Source of the DNA: Thiomicrorhabdus lithotrophica
Lineage (GTDB): Bacteria; Pseudomonadota; Gammaproteobacteria; Thiomicrospirales; Thiomicrospiraceae
NCBI RefSeq assembly: GCF_029201445.1
Contig: NZ_CP102381.1
Coordinates: forward strand, 1,116,001 to 1,180,000
DNA: 64,000 nucleotides
Direction: 5' to 3'
Below, piece after piece: positions 1-8,924 of the stretch. The notes beneath the pieces are model-generated. The model ran no database searches. It was not told where the DNA came from and saw only the letters and a list, made by a program, of their open reading frames with translations. Within the stretch, counting starts at the first letter, position 1. Every line of letters starts with the position of its first letter. The translations under genes were made by a program, and so were the position numbers.

Positions 1-544
1 GCAGTTATCTCAAGCGATTGGTAAAAATGGTCAAAACATTCGACTTGCAAGTGAGCTAACAGGTTGGGAGCTTAATGTTATGGCTCAAACTGATATGGCT
101 GAAAAGCATGAAACAGAGTCTAAGGATCAAATTGGTGTTTTTGTTGATGCACTAGATATTGATGAAGATTTTGCTCAGGTACTTGTTTCAGAAGGCTTTA
201 CAACGATTGAAGAAGTTGCATATGTTCCAGCTGGTGAAATGTTAGAAATTGACGGTTTTGATGAAGATTTAGTTTCTGAATTGAAACAGCGTGCAAAAGA
301 TGCATTATTAACTCAAGCCATTGCTGCAGAAGAAAAAACAGCTTTAGCAGAACCAGCAGAAGATTTATTAAAGCTTGAAGGTATGACTGAAGATATGGCT
401 AAGCAATTGGCTGGTAACGGTATCGTTACACAAGAAGACTTAGCAGAACTCGGTACAGACGAGTTACTTGAGTATGTAGATATGGATGAAACCGCTGCAG
501 GAGAATTAATTCTGAAAGCACGTGCTCCATGGTTTGAAGAATAA
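1..544 (+). CDS. nusA: Transcription termination/antitermination factor NusA, C-terminal part (5' end outside window)
   Basis: The frame is open from base 2 and runs to TAA at 542-544, so only the last 180 residues are seen. The first residues ([18 protein letters not shown]) are the end of a KH domain with its GxxG-type RNA-binding turn. Two acidic helix-hairpin repeats follow, the C-terminal AR1/AR2 repeats found in gammaproteobacterial NusA, which contact the RNA polymerase alpha subunit. NusA modulates pausing, intrinsic termination and N- or rRNA-type antitermination. It lies 13 bp upstream of infB, the usual nusA-infB operon order. An ATG at 80 is internal, not the start. Confidence 0.95.
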   Translation, partial: QLSQAIGKNGQNIRLASELTGWELNVMAQTDMAEKHETESKDQIGVFVDALDIDEDFAQVLVSEGFTTIEEVAYVPAGEMLEIDGFDEDLVSELKQRAKDALLTQAIAAEEKTALAEPAEDLLKLEGMTEDMAKQLAGNGIVTQEDLAELGTDELLEYVDMDETAAGELILKARAPWFEE

Positions 545-557
545 AAGGAAGAGTTAA

Positions 558-3032
558 ATGGCCGAAGTATCAATAAAACAATTTTCAGAGACGCTTAACC
601 TTTCTGTTGACAAACTAATCTCACAGCTTAATGAATCTGGTGTTAAAGGAAAAAAAGAGTCCGATTCTATATCAGAAGAGGAAAAACGCACCTTATTAAG
701 CTATTTAAAAGGTTTGCATGGTGAAACTTCTGAAGAATCACCAAAGAAAGTAACGTTACGTCGTAAGCAAACACTTAACCTTTCAGCGGGTTCTGGAAGT
801 GGTAAGCGTACTGTGAATGTTGAAGTTCGCAAAAAACGTACTTACGTTAAAAAAGCAGAAGTAGCGGAAGAAATCGTTGAGGAAGTCGCACCAGTTGTCG
901 AGACTCCTGTTGTTGAAGCACCAAAAGAAGAAGCACCAGTTGTCAAGGCGCCTGCTCCTCAGGCTCCTGTAGAAGAACCTATTATTCCAGAAGTTGTTGC
1001 TCCAGCACCGCTTAAAGAAGATCATTCTAAAGCCGCTAAAAAGGCTAAAGATCAGCAGCATCACGAAAGTCGTAAGAAAAACGATGGCGTTGATGGGCCT
1101 AAAGGTAAAGCGAACGCTCCGAAAGGCAAAGCGGCTCCAAAAGGCAAAGCAGCTCCAAAAGGTCGTAACTTTAACGATAACCGTCGCGGTGGAAAAGGGC
1201 GTAAAAATCATGTTGATAAGCGCGCTGTTGCTCAAGCAGATAATGAACATGGTTTCCAAAAGCCAACTGAGCCAGTTATTAAAGAAGTGAAAGTTCCTGA
1301 AAGTATTTCTCTTGCGGCTTTAGCGGAACAGATGTCTGTTAAAACCGGTGAAGTTATCAAGTTTATGATGATGGAACTAGGCACAATGGCGACTATCAAC
1401 CAAGTCCTAGATCAAGAAACAGCAATGTTGATTGTTGAAGAGATGGGGCATAAAGCGATTCCATTCACGGAAGTAACGGTAGAAGATGAAGTTGTAAACC
1501 AAGAGTATCATGGTGCAACAGTTACACGTTCTCCTGTAGTTACTATCATGGGTCACGTTGACCACGGTAAAACATCTTTACTAGATTATATTCGTAAGGC
1601 AAAGGTTGTTAGTGGTGAAGCAGGTGGTATTACACAGCATATCGGTGCTTACCACGTTGATACTGATAAAGGTGGGGTAACCTTTATCGATACTCCAGGT
1701 CACGCGGCATTTACTGCAATGCGTGCACGTGGTGCGGATATTACAGACGTTATTGTAATTGTAGTTGCTGCTGATGATGGTGTTATGCCGCAGACTAAAG
1801 AAGCGATTCAACATGCTAAAGCTTCTGGCGTTGGAATGGTTGTTGCAGTTAACAAAATGGATAAAGAAACTGCAAATATGGATCGTGTTATGCAGGAACT
1901 TGCAGCAGAAGAAGTTATTCCAGAATCTTGGGGTGGTGACGTACAGTTTGTGCCTGTTTCAGCTAAAACTGGTTTAGGTATTGACGATTTATTAGATGCA
2001 ATTTCTTTACAGTCAGAAATGTTAGAGCTTGAAGCACCTACTGAAGGCCACGCTAAAGGTGTCGTAGTAGAATCTCGTCTTGATAAAGGGCGTGGAACGG
2101 TTGCGACGGTACTTGTTCAATCGGGTACTTTGAAGAAAGGTGATATTGTTCTTTGTGGTATGGAATACGGTCGTGTTCGTGCCCTGATTAACGATGCTGG
2201 TCAAAATGTAACGGAAGCTGGTCCTTCTATTCCTGTTGAACTTCTAGGTTTATCAGGTGTGCCTGTTGCTGGTGATGAGATGATTACAGTTGAGAATGAG
2301 CGAAAAGCTCGTGAAGCAGCTGTATTCCGTCAAGGTAAGTTTAAAGAACTCAAAATTGCTCGCCAGCAAAAATCTAAGTTGGAAAACATGTTCAACAAGA
2401 TGGCTGAAGGTGAAATGCAGCACATTAATATTATTCTTAAAGCCGATGTACAAGGGTCAATTCAAGCTATTACGGATGCATTGGTTAAGCTTTCAAATGA
2501 AGAAATTCGCGTAAATGTAATCTCTTCTGGAGTGGGTGGAATTAATGAATCTGATGCAAACTTAGCGATTGCTTCTGAAGCTTTAATCTTTGGTTTTAAC
2601 GTTCGTGCAGACGTTGCCGCTAAACGTATTATTGACAGCGAAGGTATTGGTTTAAAATACTACAGCATCATCTATGAAATCGTAGATGAAGTTAAGCGTG
2701 CTGTTGAAGGTAAGTTGGCACCAGAAATTCAAGAGAATATCGTAGGTGTCGCGGATGTTCGTGAAGTCTTTAAGGCTCCGAAGATCGGTTTAATTGCAGG
2801 TTGTATGGTTACGGAAGGTACGGTTAAACGTAACAATCCAATTCGTGTACTTCGCGATAACGTGGTTATTTATGAAGGTCACCTTGAATCATTACGTCGA
2901 TTTAAAGATGATGCTAATGAAGTTAACAAAGGTATGGAATGTGGTATCGGTGTTAAAGACTATAACGACGTTAAAGTTGGTGACCAAATTGAGTGTTACG
3001 AACGTGTAGAAGTAAAACGTACCTTAGCTTAA
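558..3032 (+). CDS. infB: Translation initiation factor IF-2
   Basis: This 824-residue protein is the GTPase that brings fMet-tRNA to the 30S subunit. It has an IF2_N domain at about 1-50, then a long charged, low-complexity linker rich in Lys, Ala, Pro and Glu (about 60-230) with KGKAAPKG repeats. A second IF2_N motif follows, then the G domain with [10 protein letters not shown] (G1), DTPGHAAF (G3) and NKMD (G4), and finally the beta-barrel and C1/C2 domains. Length and order match gammaproteobacterial IF-2. AAGGAAGAG sits just upstream of the ATG. It follows nusA by 13 bp and is followed by a perfect 30-bp palindrome, then rbfA. Confidence 0.97.
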   Translation: MAEVSIKQFSETLNLSVDKLISQLNESGVKGKKESDSISEEEKRTLLSYLKGLHGETSEESPKKVTLRRKQTLNLSAGSGSGKRTVNVEVRKKRTYVKKAEVAEEIVEEVAPVVETPVVEAPKEEAPVVKAPAPQAPVEEPIIPEVVAPAPLKEDHSKAAKKAKDQQHHESRKKNDGVDGPKGKANAPKGKAAPKGKAAPKGRNFNDNRRGGKGRKNHVDKRAVAQADNEHGFQKPTEPVIKEVKVPESISLAALAEQMSVKTGEVIKFMMMELGTMATINQVLDQETAMLIVEEMGHKAIPFTEVTVEDEVVNQEYHGATVTRSPVVTIMGHVDHGKTSLLDYIRKAKVVSGEAGGITQHIGAYHVDTDKGGVTFIDTPGHAAFTAMRARGADITDVIVIVVAADDGVMPQTKEAIQHAKASGVGMVVAVNKMDKETANMDRVMQELAAEEVIPESWGGDVQFVPVSAKTGLGIDDLLDAISLQSEMLELEAPTEGHAKGVVVESRLDKGRGTVATVLVQSGTLKKGDIVLCGMEYGRVRALINDAGQNVTEAGPSIPVELLGLSGVPVAGDEMITVENERKAREAAVFRQGKFKELKIARQQKSKLENMFNKMAEGEMQHINIILKADVQGSIQAITDALVKLSNEEIRVNVISSGVGGINESDANLAIASEALIFGFNVRADVAAKRIIDSEGIGLKYYSIIYEIVDEVKRAVEGKLAPEIQENIVGVADVREVFKAPKIGLIAGCMVTEGTVKRNNPIRVLRDNVVIYEGHLESLRRFKDDANEVNKGMECGIGVKDYNDVKVGDQIECYERVEVKRTLA

Positions 3033-3054
3033 TTTAAGGTTCTAAGGTTTGAAA

Positions 3055-3084
3055 TAACAACCTACCAGGCCTGGTAGGTTGTTA
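3055..3084. repeat. Perfect 30-bp palindrome containing TACCAGGCCTGGTA, downstream of infB
   Basis: The 14-bp palindrome at 3063-3076 is extended by eight complementary bases on each side, giving 15 + 15 bp with no loop. As RNA it would fold into a long hairpin just after the infB stop. No U-run follows directly, so it is not a classic terminator. It is the longest member of the dispersed palindrome family in this window. Confidence 0.9.
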
Positions 3085-3103
3085 AATAGCCTTTATTCAA
3101 ACT

Positions 3104-3149
3104 GCCTCAGCACAATTATCAGGTTGATAATTGTAAGTTGGGGCTTTTT
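3104..3149 (+). terminator. Hairpin with U-run between infB and rbfA
   Basis: GCCTCAGC at 3104-3111 partly pairs with GTTGGGGC at the 3' side. Inside it is a perfect 9-bp stem, ACAATTATC/GATAATTGT, with a 5-nt loop. TTTTT follows. It looks like an intrinsic terminator or attenuator separating infB from rbfA, which are normally cotranscribed. Partial readthrough is likely. Confidence 0.6.
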
Positions 3150-3170
3150 GATTTTAAAAGAGTAAAAATT

Positions 3171-3533
3171 ATGAGTAATCAAGCAGTGAGTCGTCCAACA
3201 AGAGTGGCTCAAGAAATTAGAAGAACTATCGCTCAGCTTTTAGTGCAAGAAGTGAAAGATCCTCGTTTTCAAAAAATTAGTATTACCGATTGCAAAATCA
3301 GTAAAGATTTAAGCATTGCAAAGCTGCACTTCTCTATGATTGGATTTAATGAATCAGATCCAGAGGTGACTGAAACCCTAGCCGCTCTAGAAAAAGCTAA
3401 AGGGTTTTTTCGTTCAGAATTGGGTAGACGTTTACGCTTAAGAATTGTGCCAGACGTGCGCTTTTATTATGACAATATTCCAGAGCACGTGCAGCATATG
3501 GAAGACTTAATTAACAAAGCCCTAAATTCATAA
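3171..3533 (+). CDS. rbfA: Ribosome-binding factor A
   Basis: This is a 120-residue KH-fold protein that binds immature 30S subunits and helps 16S rRNA 5'-end maturation. The sequence shows the family features RVAQEIRRTIAQLL near the start, the VKDPRF motif, and RIVPDVRFYYD near the C terminus. I place the start at the ATG at 3171 (MSNQAVSRPTRVAQ), because the in-frame codon at 3138 lies inside the preceding terminator hairpin and adds 11 unconserved residues. The stop codon directly abuts the truB start, indicating translational coupling. Confidence 0.95.
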   Translation: MSNQAVSRPTRVAQEIRRTIAQLLVQEVKDPRFQKISITDCKISKDLSIAKLHFSMIGFNESDPEVTETLAALEKAKGFFRSELGRRLRLRIVPDVRFYYDNIPEHVQHMEDLINKALNS

Positions 3534-4445
3534 ATGAGTCAGTTTCGTCGACCACCTAAGCGAGTGGTAAATGGTATTGTGTTGTTAAATAAACCTGCTG
3601 GGGTTTCTTCTAACGGTATTTTGCAACAAGTGATTAGAGTGTTTAATGCCAAAAAAGGCGGGCATACAGGCGCTTTAGACCCGTTTGCGACAGGTCTTTT
3701 ACCTATTTGTTTAGGTGAGGCAACCAAGGTTTCCGGCTTGCTGTTAGATTCTGATAAACGGTATACAGCGACTTTAAAATTGGGTGAGCAATCAGACACG
3801 GGTGACACTGAAGGGGAGATTATTAAAACCCTCCCAGTACCTGAACTATCTGAAGAGCTGATAAATGAAGTGTTTACACAATTTATTGGCGAAATTGAAC
3901 AGGTTCCCCCTATGTATTCAGCGCTTAAGCACCAAGGTAAGCCACTCTATTTTTATGCGCGTCAAGGTATAGAGATTGAACGCCCAGCTCGTCCAATTCG
4001 AATTTTGTCATTATCTTTAATCTCTTTTACCGACAATCAAATTGTATTTGATGTGCATAGTTCTAAAGGCACTTATGTTCGTACCTTAGGAGAAGATATA
4101 GCCAAAGCGTTAGGCACAGTAGGACATTTAATTGCACTGCATCGAACTCAAACGGGTAGCTTGCAAGGTGATGATATGTTGAGTTTGGAAGAGATTGAAG
4201 TTCAACTAGATGATTGTATACATCCTTTAGATGAGGCAATTATGCACTTACAGCGTTACGATTTAACTAAAGATCAAGCTGATTTGATACGCCATGGCGG
4301 TAAGTTAGACTTTGCAAAACCTGAAACGGATTTAGTGCGTTTTTATGAGAATGATACCTGTATTGCAGTGGGTGAATGGCAAGAATCCAAACAACTTTTA
4401 AAGCCAAAGCGCGTGTTTAATTTACCTGAGAGTGAAGCGGGTTAA
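3534..4445 (+). CDS. truB: tRNA pseudouridine(55) synthase TruB
   Basis: This 303-residue enzyme makes pseudouridine 55 in the T-loop of tRNAs. The N-terminal region has GIVLLNKPAGVSSN. The catalytic motif GGHTGALDPFATGLLPICLGEATK at about residues 42-65 contains the catalytic Asp (in ALDP). KGTYVRTLGEDI appears near residue 180, with a PUA-like C-terminal extension. Its ATG follows the rbfA stop with no gap, and its TAA overlaps the next ATG (TAATG), so rbfA, truB and the methyltransferase gene are coupled. Confidence 0.96.
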   Translation: MSQFRRPPKRVVNGIVLLNKPAGVSSNGILQQVIRVFNAKKGGHTGALDPFATGLLPICLGEATKVSGLLLDSDKRYTATLKLGEQSDTGDTEGEIIKTLPVPELSEELINEVFTQFIGEIEQVPPMYSALKHQGKPLYFYARQGIEIERPARPIRILSLSLISFTDNQIVFDVHSSKGTYVRTLGEDIAKALGTVGHLIALHRTQTGSLQGDDMLSLEEIEVQLDDCIHPLDEAIMHLQRYDLTKDQADLIRHGGKLDFAKPETDLVRFYENDTCIAVGEWQESKQLLKPKRVFNLPESEAG

Positions 4446-5290
4446 TGGTATTTACAAAAGCCGATGGTATTCTCGATTTACGCTGTAAAGATGATTATAA
4501 ACAAGGGCATCTAAAAGACTCTACCTGGTTGAGCTGGGAAATATTACCCGAAAGCTTGAACGCCTTACCAGCAGCGCCTGCAAGTTTGTATCTCGTTGGT
4601 CAAAAAGATGAGATTGAGGCTGCGAGTCTCTTGCTTGACTCTAAGGGCTATGAGGTAAGCGGTTCTTTGGTTATTAATTCTTTACAGGCGATGCAAGACT
4701 GGGCTTTGCAGTTACCAGGCCTGGTAGAAACTGGAATGAGTTCTAAAGCGCTTTGGTCGCCAAGCTTCCTTGTCAAAGAGTTTGTTGAAATGCTTAATAC
4801 GCAATCAATAAGCTTTCCATCGGCAGAAAATCGTCCTGCTGTTTTAGATATTGGTTGTGGTGGAGGTCGTGATGCGATTTTTTTGACAAAGAATCGTATG
4901 AATGTCATTGCGATAGATCATGAAGCAAAAGTAATAAAACGCGCGAAATCGTTAGCCTCTTTATCCGGTGCCTCGGTTAAATTTAAATGTTGTGATATTA
5001 AAAAAGATAATTGCTTGCCCGAGCAGGAATTTGACCTTATTACCGTAGTACGCTTTTTAAATCGTGATATGTTCTCTTATATTAAAGAGTCAATTAAATC
5101 CGGTGGTTTTGTACTTTTTCAAACCTTTGTGGAAGGTGTTGAGAAGTTTGATTCACCCAAAAATCCCAACTTTATATTAGGTAAAAAAGAGCTCGCTGAA
5201 GTTTTTTCTGGCTTTAATATAATTGTTGATAGAATAGACGCATTAAACGACGGACGACCTGTCGCGTCTTTCATTGCACAAAAGCAATGA
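4445..5290 (+). CDS. Rhodanese-like domain fused to a SAM-dependent methyltransferase
   Basis: The protein is 281 residues. Residues 1-90 resemble a rhodanese domain (GILDLRCKDDYKQGHLKDSTWL) but show no obvious catalytic Cys loop. Residues 110-281 form a class I methyltransferase, with motif I VLDIGCGGGRDAIF near residue 134, an acidic residue after beta-2 (VIAIDHE), then a TehB-like fold. The target is unknown; tellurite-type thiol methylation is only one possibility. Its start overlaps the truB stop by one base. A copy of the 14-bp palindrome at 4713-4726 encodes PGLV in the linker between the two domains. Confidence 0.75.
   Translation: MVFTKADGILDLRCKDDYKQGHLKDSTWLSWEILPESLNALPAAPASLYLVGQKDEIEAASLLLDSKGYEVSGSLVINSLQAMQDWALQLPGLVETGMSSKALWSPSFLVKEFVEMLNTQSISFPSAENRPAVLDIGCGGGRDAIFLTKNRMNVIAIDHEAKVIKRAKSLASLSGASVKFKCCDIKKDNCLPEQEFDLITVVRFLNRDMFSYIKESIKSGGFVLFQTFVEGVEKFDSPKNPNFILGKKELAEVFSGFNIIVDRIDALNDGRPVASFIAQKQ
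4713..4726. repeat. TACCAGGCCTGGTA palindrome, exact, in coding sequence
   Basis: Exact 14-bp copy inside the rhodanese-methyltransferase gene, read as PGLV. It falls in the interdomain linker. Confidence 0.9.
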
Positions 5291-5347
5291 AGTATGTAAA
5301 CCGCCAGTATAATAATAAAATGACAATATCGTTTCGAGGAGATATTT

Positions 5348-5839
5348 ATGATTTCAATGTCAGCAAAAGAACTGTTTAAGTTCTTTCAGGAACACTCAAT
5401 TTGTGAGTCACTTACTATAGATGAAGTAGGTGAACTTATGAACTATTTGCAAGAAAAAGAGTACGCAGGTGGTGAAGTTATTTCTGATTCTGGTGAAGTT
5501 GGAGAAGCTTTAGGTTTTATCATAAACGGTAAAGTAGAATTTACGAGTTTTGATGGCCAAGATACCACCTCTGTTGGAAAGCAGGGTGTGGGTACACTGA
5601 TTGGGGAAATGTCGTTCTTTGATAGAAAACCACGTAACTTACGTATGCAGGCATGTAAAAAGGGAGTTAAATTCCTAGTTTTAACACGTCCTATGTATGA
5701 TCGTTTAAAAGTAGAACAACCATATATTGTTGTAAATATCTTAGAAAATGCGATTGTTAGTTTAGATAATTTAGTGCGTCATATGGGGGATGATATTTCA
5801 GCTCTAGGGCATTACATGCACGGATTCGGCAAACGCTAA
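5348..5839 (+). CDS. Cyclic nucleotide-binding-domain protein
   Basis: This 163-residue single-domain protein has the beta-roll of a cNMP-binding domain: GEVISDSGEVGEALGFIINGKVEF, a phosphate-binding-cassette-like stretch GTLIGEMSFFDRKPRNLRMQA, then a C-terminal helix. No DNA-binding helix-turn-helix follows, so it is not a full CRP-type regulator. It may be a sensor subunit or a degenerate effector. GAGGAG lies upstream of the ATG at 5348; a second ATG at 5357 is possible. It sits alone between the truB operon and rpsO. Confidence 0.75.
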   Translation: MISMSAKELFKFFQEHSICESLTIDEVGELMNYLQEKEYAGGEVISDSGEVGEALGFIINGKVEFTSFDGQDTTSVGKQGVGTLIGEMSFFDRKPRNLRMQACKKGVKFLVLTRPMYDRLKVEQPYIVVNILENAIVSLDNLVRHMGDDISALGHYMHGFGKR

Positions 5840-5850
5840 ATTTGTCGGTT

Positions 5851-5952
5851 AATTTGTCCCTAAATTACGCCATCTCTTCGTTTTTCGGTCGTCACCTACA
5901 ATTTGTAGGCTCCTTCCTCTTGCCTTGAGCTGACCCAATTTAGAAACAAATT
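5851..5952. repeat. Structured inverted-repeat element, copy A
   Basis: A 102-bp element bounded by AATTTGTCCCTAAATT (5851-5866) and AATTTAGAAACAAATT (5937-5952), inverted repeats matching at 14 of 16 positions. The centre holds the hairpin CCTACA-ATT-TGTAGG (5895-5909). The internal blocks TCTTCGTTT, CGGTCGT, CTCC, CTTG and CCTTGA recur in the same order in a second copy at 13701-13786, on the other strand. It could be a REP- or MITE-like element or a structured RNA. The family was not recognised. Confidence 0.7.
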
Positions 5953-6013
5953 AACTCGAAAATTGGGGTATTTAAAATTTAGCTTATTTTTAACTATAAA
6001 AACAGATAAACGC

Positions 6014-6041
6014 TTGTATTTAAATTAAAAATCAGTAAAAT
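6014..6041 (+). promoter_or_regulatory. Probable sigma-70 promoter of rpsO
   Basis: TTGTAT (6014-6019), a 16-bp spacer and TAAAAT (6036-6041) lie about 70 bp before rpsO. The leader that follows contains a possible stem ATCGGT (6061-6066)/ACCGAT (6090-6095) just before the GGAG ribosome site, where S15 might act on its own mRNA. Confidence 0.55.
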
Positions 6042-6112
6042 GCTCGGATTCGCCCCTATCATCGGTTGTGGAGGTGAATTTTTATTAAGACCGATCCAAT
6101 GGAGTAAACACT

Positions 6113-6379
6113 ATGTTTAACGCAGAAGTTAAAGCTAAAATCGTTGCAGAATACGCAACAAAAGAAGGTGATACTGGTTCACCAGAAGTTCAAGTTGCAC
6201 TTTTAACTGCACGTATCAAATACCTTACTGAGCACTTTAAAACACACAAACAAGATAACCATTCTCGTACTGGTCTATTACGTTTAGTTAGCCGTCGTCG
6301 TAAGCTTTTAGATTACGTTCACAAGAAAGACGGTGAAAGATATTTAGCTCTTATCAAGCGTCTAGGTCTACGTAAGTAA
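6113..6379 (+). CDS. rpsO: 30S ribosomal protein S15
   Basis: The 88-residue protein has the S15 signature: [17 protein letters not shown], then [24 protein letters not shown] and a C-terminal [12 protein letters not shown]. It binds 16S rRNA helices 20-22 and is an early 30S assembly protein. Length and sequence match bacterial S15 end to end. GGAG precedes the ATG. A strong terminator follows it, so pnp is reached either by readthrough or from its own promoter. Confidence 0.98.
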   Translation: MFNAEVKAKIVAEYATKEGDTGSPEVQVALLTARIKYLTEHFKTHKQDNHSRTGLLRLVSRRRKLLDYVHKKDGERYLALIKRLGLRK

Positions 6380-6411
6380 TTTACTATAATTACTTAAGTT
6401 AACCTTAAGCT

Positions 6412-6446
6412 CAAAAAAAACCCTGCCTCAGCAGGGTTTTTTTTTG
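6412..6446 (+). terminator. rpsO terminator
   Basis: CCCTGC-CTCA-GCAGGG at 6421-6437 is flanked by an A-run upstream and nine or more T downstream, a textbook intrinsic terminator that could work on both strands. Confidence 0.9.
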
Positions 6447-6561
6447 CCAATAATAAACAAATAAATACGCCAAAAATTTGTCTATTTGTTTTAAAAGATT
6501 AGTAATAAATAGTAGAATGGATAAACTTTGATTTAGCAAAATAATGGCTGTAACCGAATAG

Positions 6562-6613
6562 CCTGAATCCCTAAAAAAATAGTGTTCTATATTTGTTTTT
6601 TTAGGGATTCAGG
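6562..6613 (+). promoter_or_regulatory. Long perfect hairpin in the pnp leader (probable RNase III processing site)
   Basis: CCTGAATCCCTAAAAAAA (6562-6579) pairs perfectly with 6596-6613, giving 18 bp with a 16-nt loop. It lies about 60 nt before the pnp start. In E. coli the pnp leader is cut by RNase III in a long stem, which lets PNPase repress its own mRNA; the position and form here suggest the same role by analogy. There is no other gene in 6447-6674. Confidence 0.65.
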
Positions 6614-6674
6614 TTTCAGACCATGACATGCATTGTGAGTCAAATGAAACCATTGAAAAATAAAAGGACAGAAT

Positions 6675-8768
6675 ATGGCCAAGTTTACCAAAACGTTCCA
6701 ATATGGAAATCATCAAGTCACATTAGAAACTGGAGAGATTGCTCGACAAGCTGATGGTGCAGTAATGGTTGGAATGGGTGATACCCGTATATTAGTTACC
6801 GCTGTTGCATCTAAAACAGCGAAACCAGGACAAGACTTTTTTCCATTAACAGTAAACTATCAAGAGAAAGCGTATTCTGCAGGTCGAATTCCTGGTGGAT
6901 TTCTAAAACGTGAAGGCCGTCCTTCTGAAAAAGAGACATTAACGTCTCGTTTGATTGACCGTCCAATTCGTCCTTTATTTCCTAAAGGCTTCTTGAATGA
7001 AGTACAAATTATTGCAACCGTTGTAGCATTAGACCCAGAAATCGGTACGGAAGTGCCTGCTATGTTGGGTACATCTGCAGCATTAGCTATTTCAGGTATC
7101 CCTTTTGATGGCCCTATTGGTGCTGCCATTGTCGGTTACCGCGATGATGAGTACCTATTAAATCCAAGCCCAGAAAGCCTGCAAACATCAGACCTAGAAT
7201 TAAGTGTTGCTGGTACTAAAGATGCGGTATTAATGGTTGAATCCGAAGCGGCTGAATTACCTGAAGAGGTAATGTTAGGTGCAGTAATGTTTGGTCATGC
7301 TCAAATGCAAGTAGCGATTACAGCAATTGAAGAGATGGCTAAAGAAGTTGGCAAGCCTACTTGGGAATGGGAAGCAGCACCAGAAAATACTGAACTAAAA
7401 GATGCGGTTTTCGGGCTAATTCGTTCTGACGTTGAAGCAGCGTATAGCATTGCAGACAAGATGGAACGTTATAAAGCACTGGATGCTGCTAAAGATAAAG
7501 CGTTAACTGAGTTAGCCGCTTCTGAAGCAAACGAAACTGGTTTTGATGCTAAAGATATTGAAGGCATGTTCGGTAAATTGCAAAAGAACATCGTCCGTGG
7601 ACGAGTAATTGCTGGTGAGCCACGTATTGATGGTCGTGATACTAAAACGGTTCGTGGCATTCAGTGTAAAGTAGGCGTTTTACCTCAAGTTCATGGTTCG
7701 GCTTTGTTCACCCGTGGTGAAACACAGGCATTGGTTGTAACAACGTTAGGAACAGAAAGAGACGCTAAGATTGTTGATGATCTAACCGGTTCTTACCATG
7801 ACCGTTTCATGTTGCACTATAACTTCCCTCCGTTCTCGGTAGGTGAGTGTGGTCGTACTGGTAGTCCTGGTCGTCGTGAAATTGGTCACGGTATGTTAGC
7901 TCGTCGTGGTGTTGCTGCATTGCTACCAACGGCAGAAGAGTTCCCATACACCATTCGTGTTGTTTCAGAAATCACAGAATCTAACGGTTCGAGTTCAATG
8001 GCATCAGTTTGTGGTACTTCAATGTCATTAATGCATGCAGGTGTGCCAATTGCAGCGCCTATTGCTGGTATTGCTATGGGTCTTATTAAAGAAGAGGGTG
8101 GTTTTGCTGTTCTTTCAGATATCTTAGGTGATGAAGATCATCTGGGTGATATGGACTTTAAAGTAGCGGGTACCGATGAAGGTATTACGGCTCTACAGAT
8201 GGATATCAAAATTACGGGTATCACTGAAGAGATCATGCAAATGGCGCTTGAGCAAGCAAAAGCAGGTCGTTTATATATCTTAGATGAAATGTCAAAAGAG
8301 ATTAGTTCATCCAATGCAACGGTTGGTGCAACGGCTCCAAGATTCTTTACTGTTAAAGTAAAACCAGAAAAAGTACGTGAAATCATCGGTAAAGGTGGAG
8401 CAACTATCCGCTCTATCACCGAAGAAACAGGCTGTGTTATTGAGATAGACGATGACGGTAGTGTAAAAATCGCTGCTAAAAATGATGAGTCTGCAAATGC
8501 CGCTAAAGCACGTATTGCTGAAATTACGGTTGAGCCTGAAATTGGCAAAACTTACGATGCCGTCGTTAAGAAAATTGTAGATTTCGGTGCGTTTGTCGCT
8601 TATATGCCTGGTCGTGAAGGTCTAGTTCACGTTTCTCAAATCGCTGAAGAGCGAGTAGAAGATGTAGCTAAGTATCTAGCAGAAGGTCAAGAAATTCGTG
8701 TTAAATTAACCGATATTGACAAGCAAGGTCGTGTAAAACTTTCTATTAAAGCTGTAGATTCTGAATAG
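6675..8768 (+). CDS. pnp: Polyribonucleotide nucleotidyltransferase (PNPase)
   Basis: The 697-residue protein is the phosphorolytic 3'-5' exoribonuclease of the degradosome. It has two RNase PH domains, with [22 protein letters not shown] in the first and the active second core with [16 protein letters not shown] and the [19 protein letters not shown] loop. A KH domain ([20 protein letters not shown], near 555) and a C-terminal S1 domain ([21 protein letters not shown]) follow. Length and order are typical. AAAAGGACAGAAT precedes the ATG. Autoregulation through the hairpin just upstream is likely. Confidence 0.98.
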   Translation: MAKFTKTFQYGNHQVTLETGEIARQADGAVMVGMGDTRILVTAVASKTAKPGQDFFPLTVNYQEKAYSAGRIPGGFLKREGRPSEKETLTSRLIDRPIRPLFPKGFLNEVQIIATVVALDPEIGTEVPAMLGTSAALAISGIPFDGPIGAAIVGYRDDEYLLNPSPESLQTSDLELSVAGTKDAVLMVESEAAELPEEVMLGAVMFGHAQMQVAITAIEEMAKEVGKPTWEWEAAPENTELKDAVFGLIRSDVEAAYSIADKMERYKALDAAKDKALTELAASEANETGFDAKDIEGMFGKLQKNIVRGRVIAGEPRIDGRDTKTVRGIQCKVGVLPQVHGSALFTRGETQALVVTTLGTERDAKIVDDLTGSYHDRFMLHYNFPPFSVGECGRTGSPGRREIGHGMLARRGVAALLPTAEEFPYTIRVVSEITESNGSSSMASVCGTSMSLMHAGVPIAAPIAGIAMGLIKEEGGFAVLSDILGDEDHLGDMDFKVAGTDEGITALQMDIKITGITEEIMQMALEQAKAGRLYILDEMSKEISSSNATVGATAPRFFTVKVKPEKVREIIGKGGATIRSITEETGCVIEIDDDGSVKIAAKNDESANAAKARIAEITVEPEIGKTYDAVVKKIVDFGAFVAYMPGREGLVHVSQIAEERVEDVAKYLAEGQEIRVKLTDIDKQGRVKLSIKAVDSE

Positions 8769-8795
8769 TCGTTAAATCTTAATACTATTCTCACT

Positions 8796-8824
8796 AAAGG
8801 TCGCCTTATGGCGGCCTTTTTTGT
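8796..8824 (+). terminator. pnp terminator
   Basis: AAAGGTCGCC-TTAT-GGCGGCCTTT with one G-U pair, then a T-run. Confidence 0.85.
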
Positions 8825-8924
8825 CTATAATTACCGAACTAAAAAATTATAACAACTCAATTTTTGTAAAGTATATGAACTCTTTTCATGATGAAAATAT
8901 CATTGTGAATATAACGGAATATCT

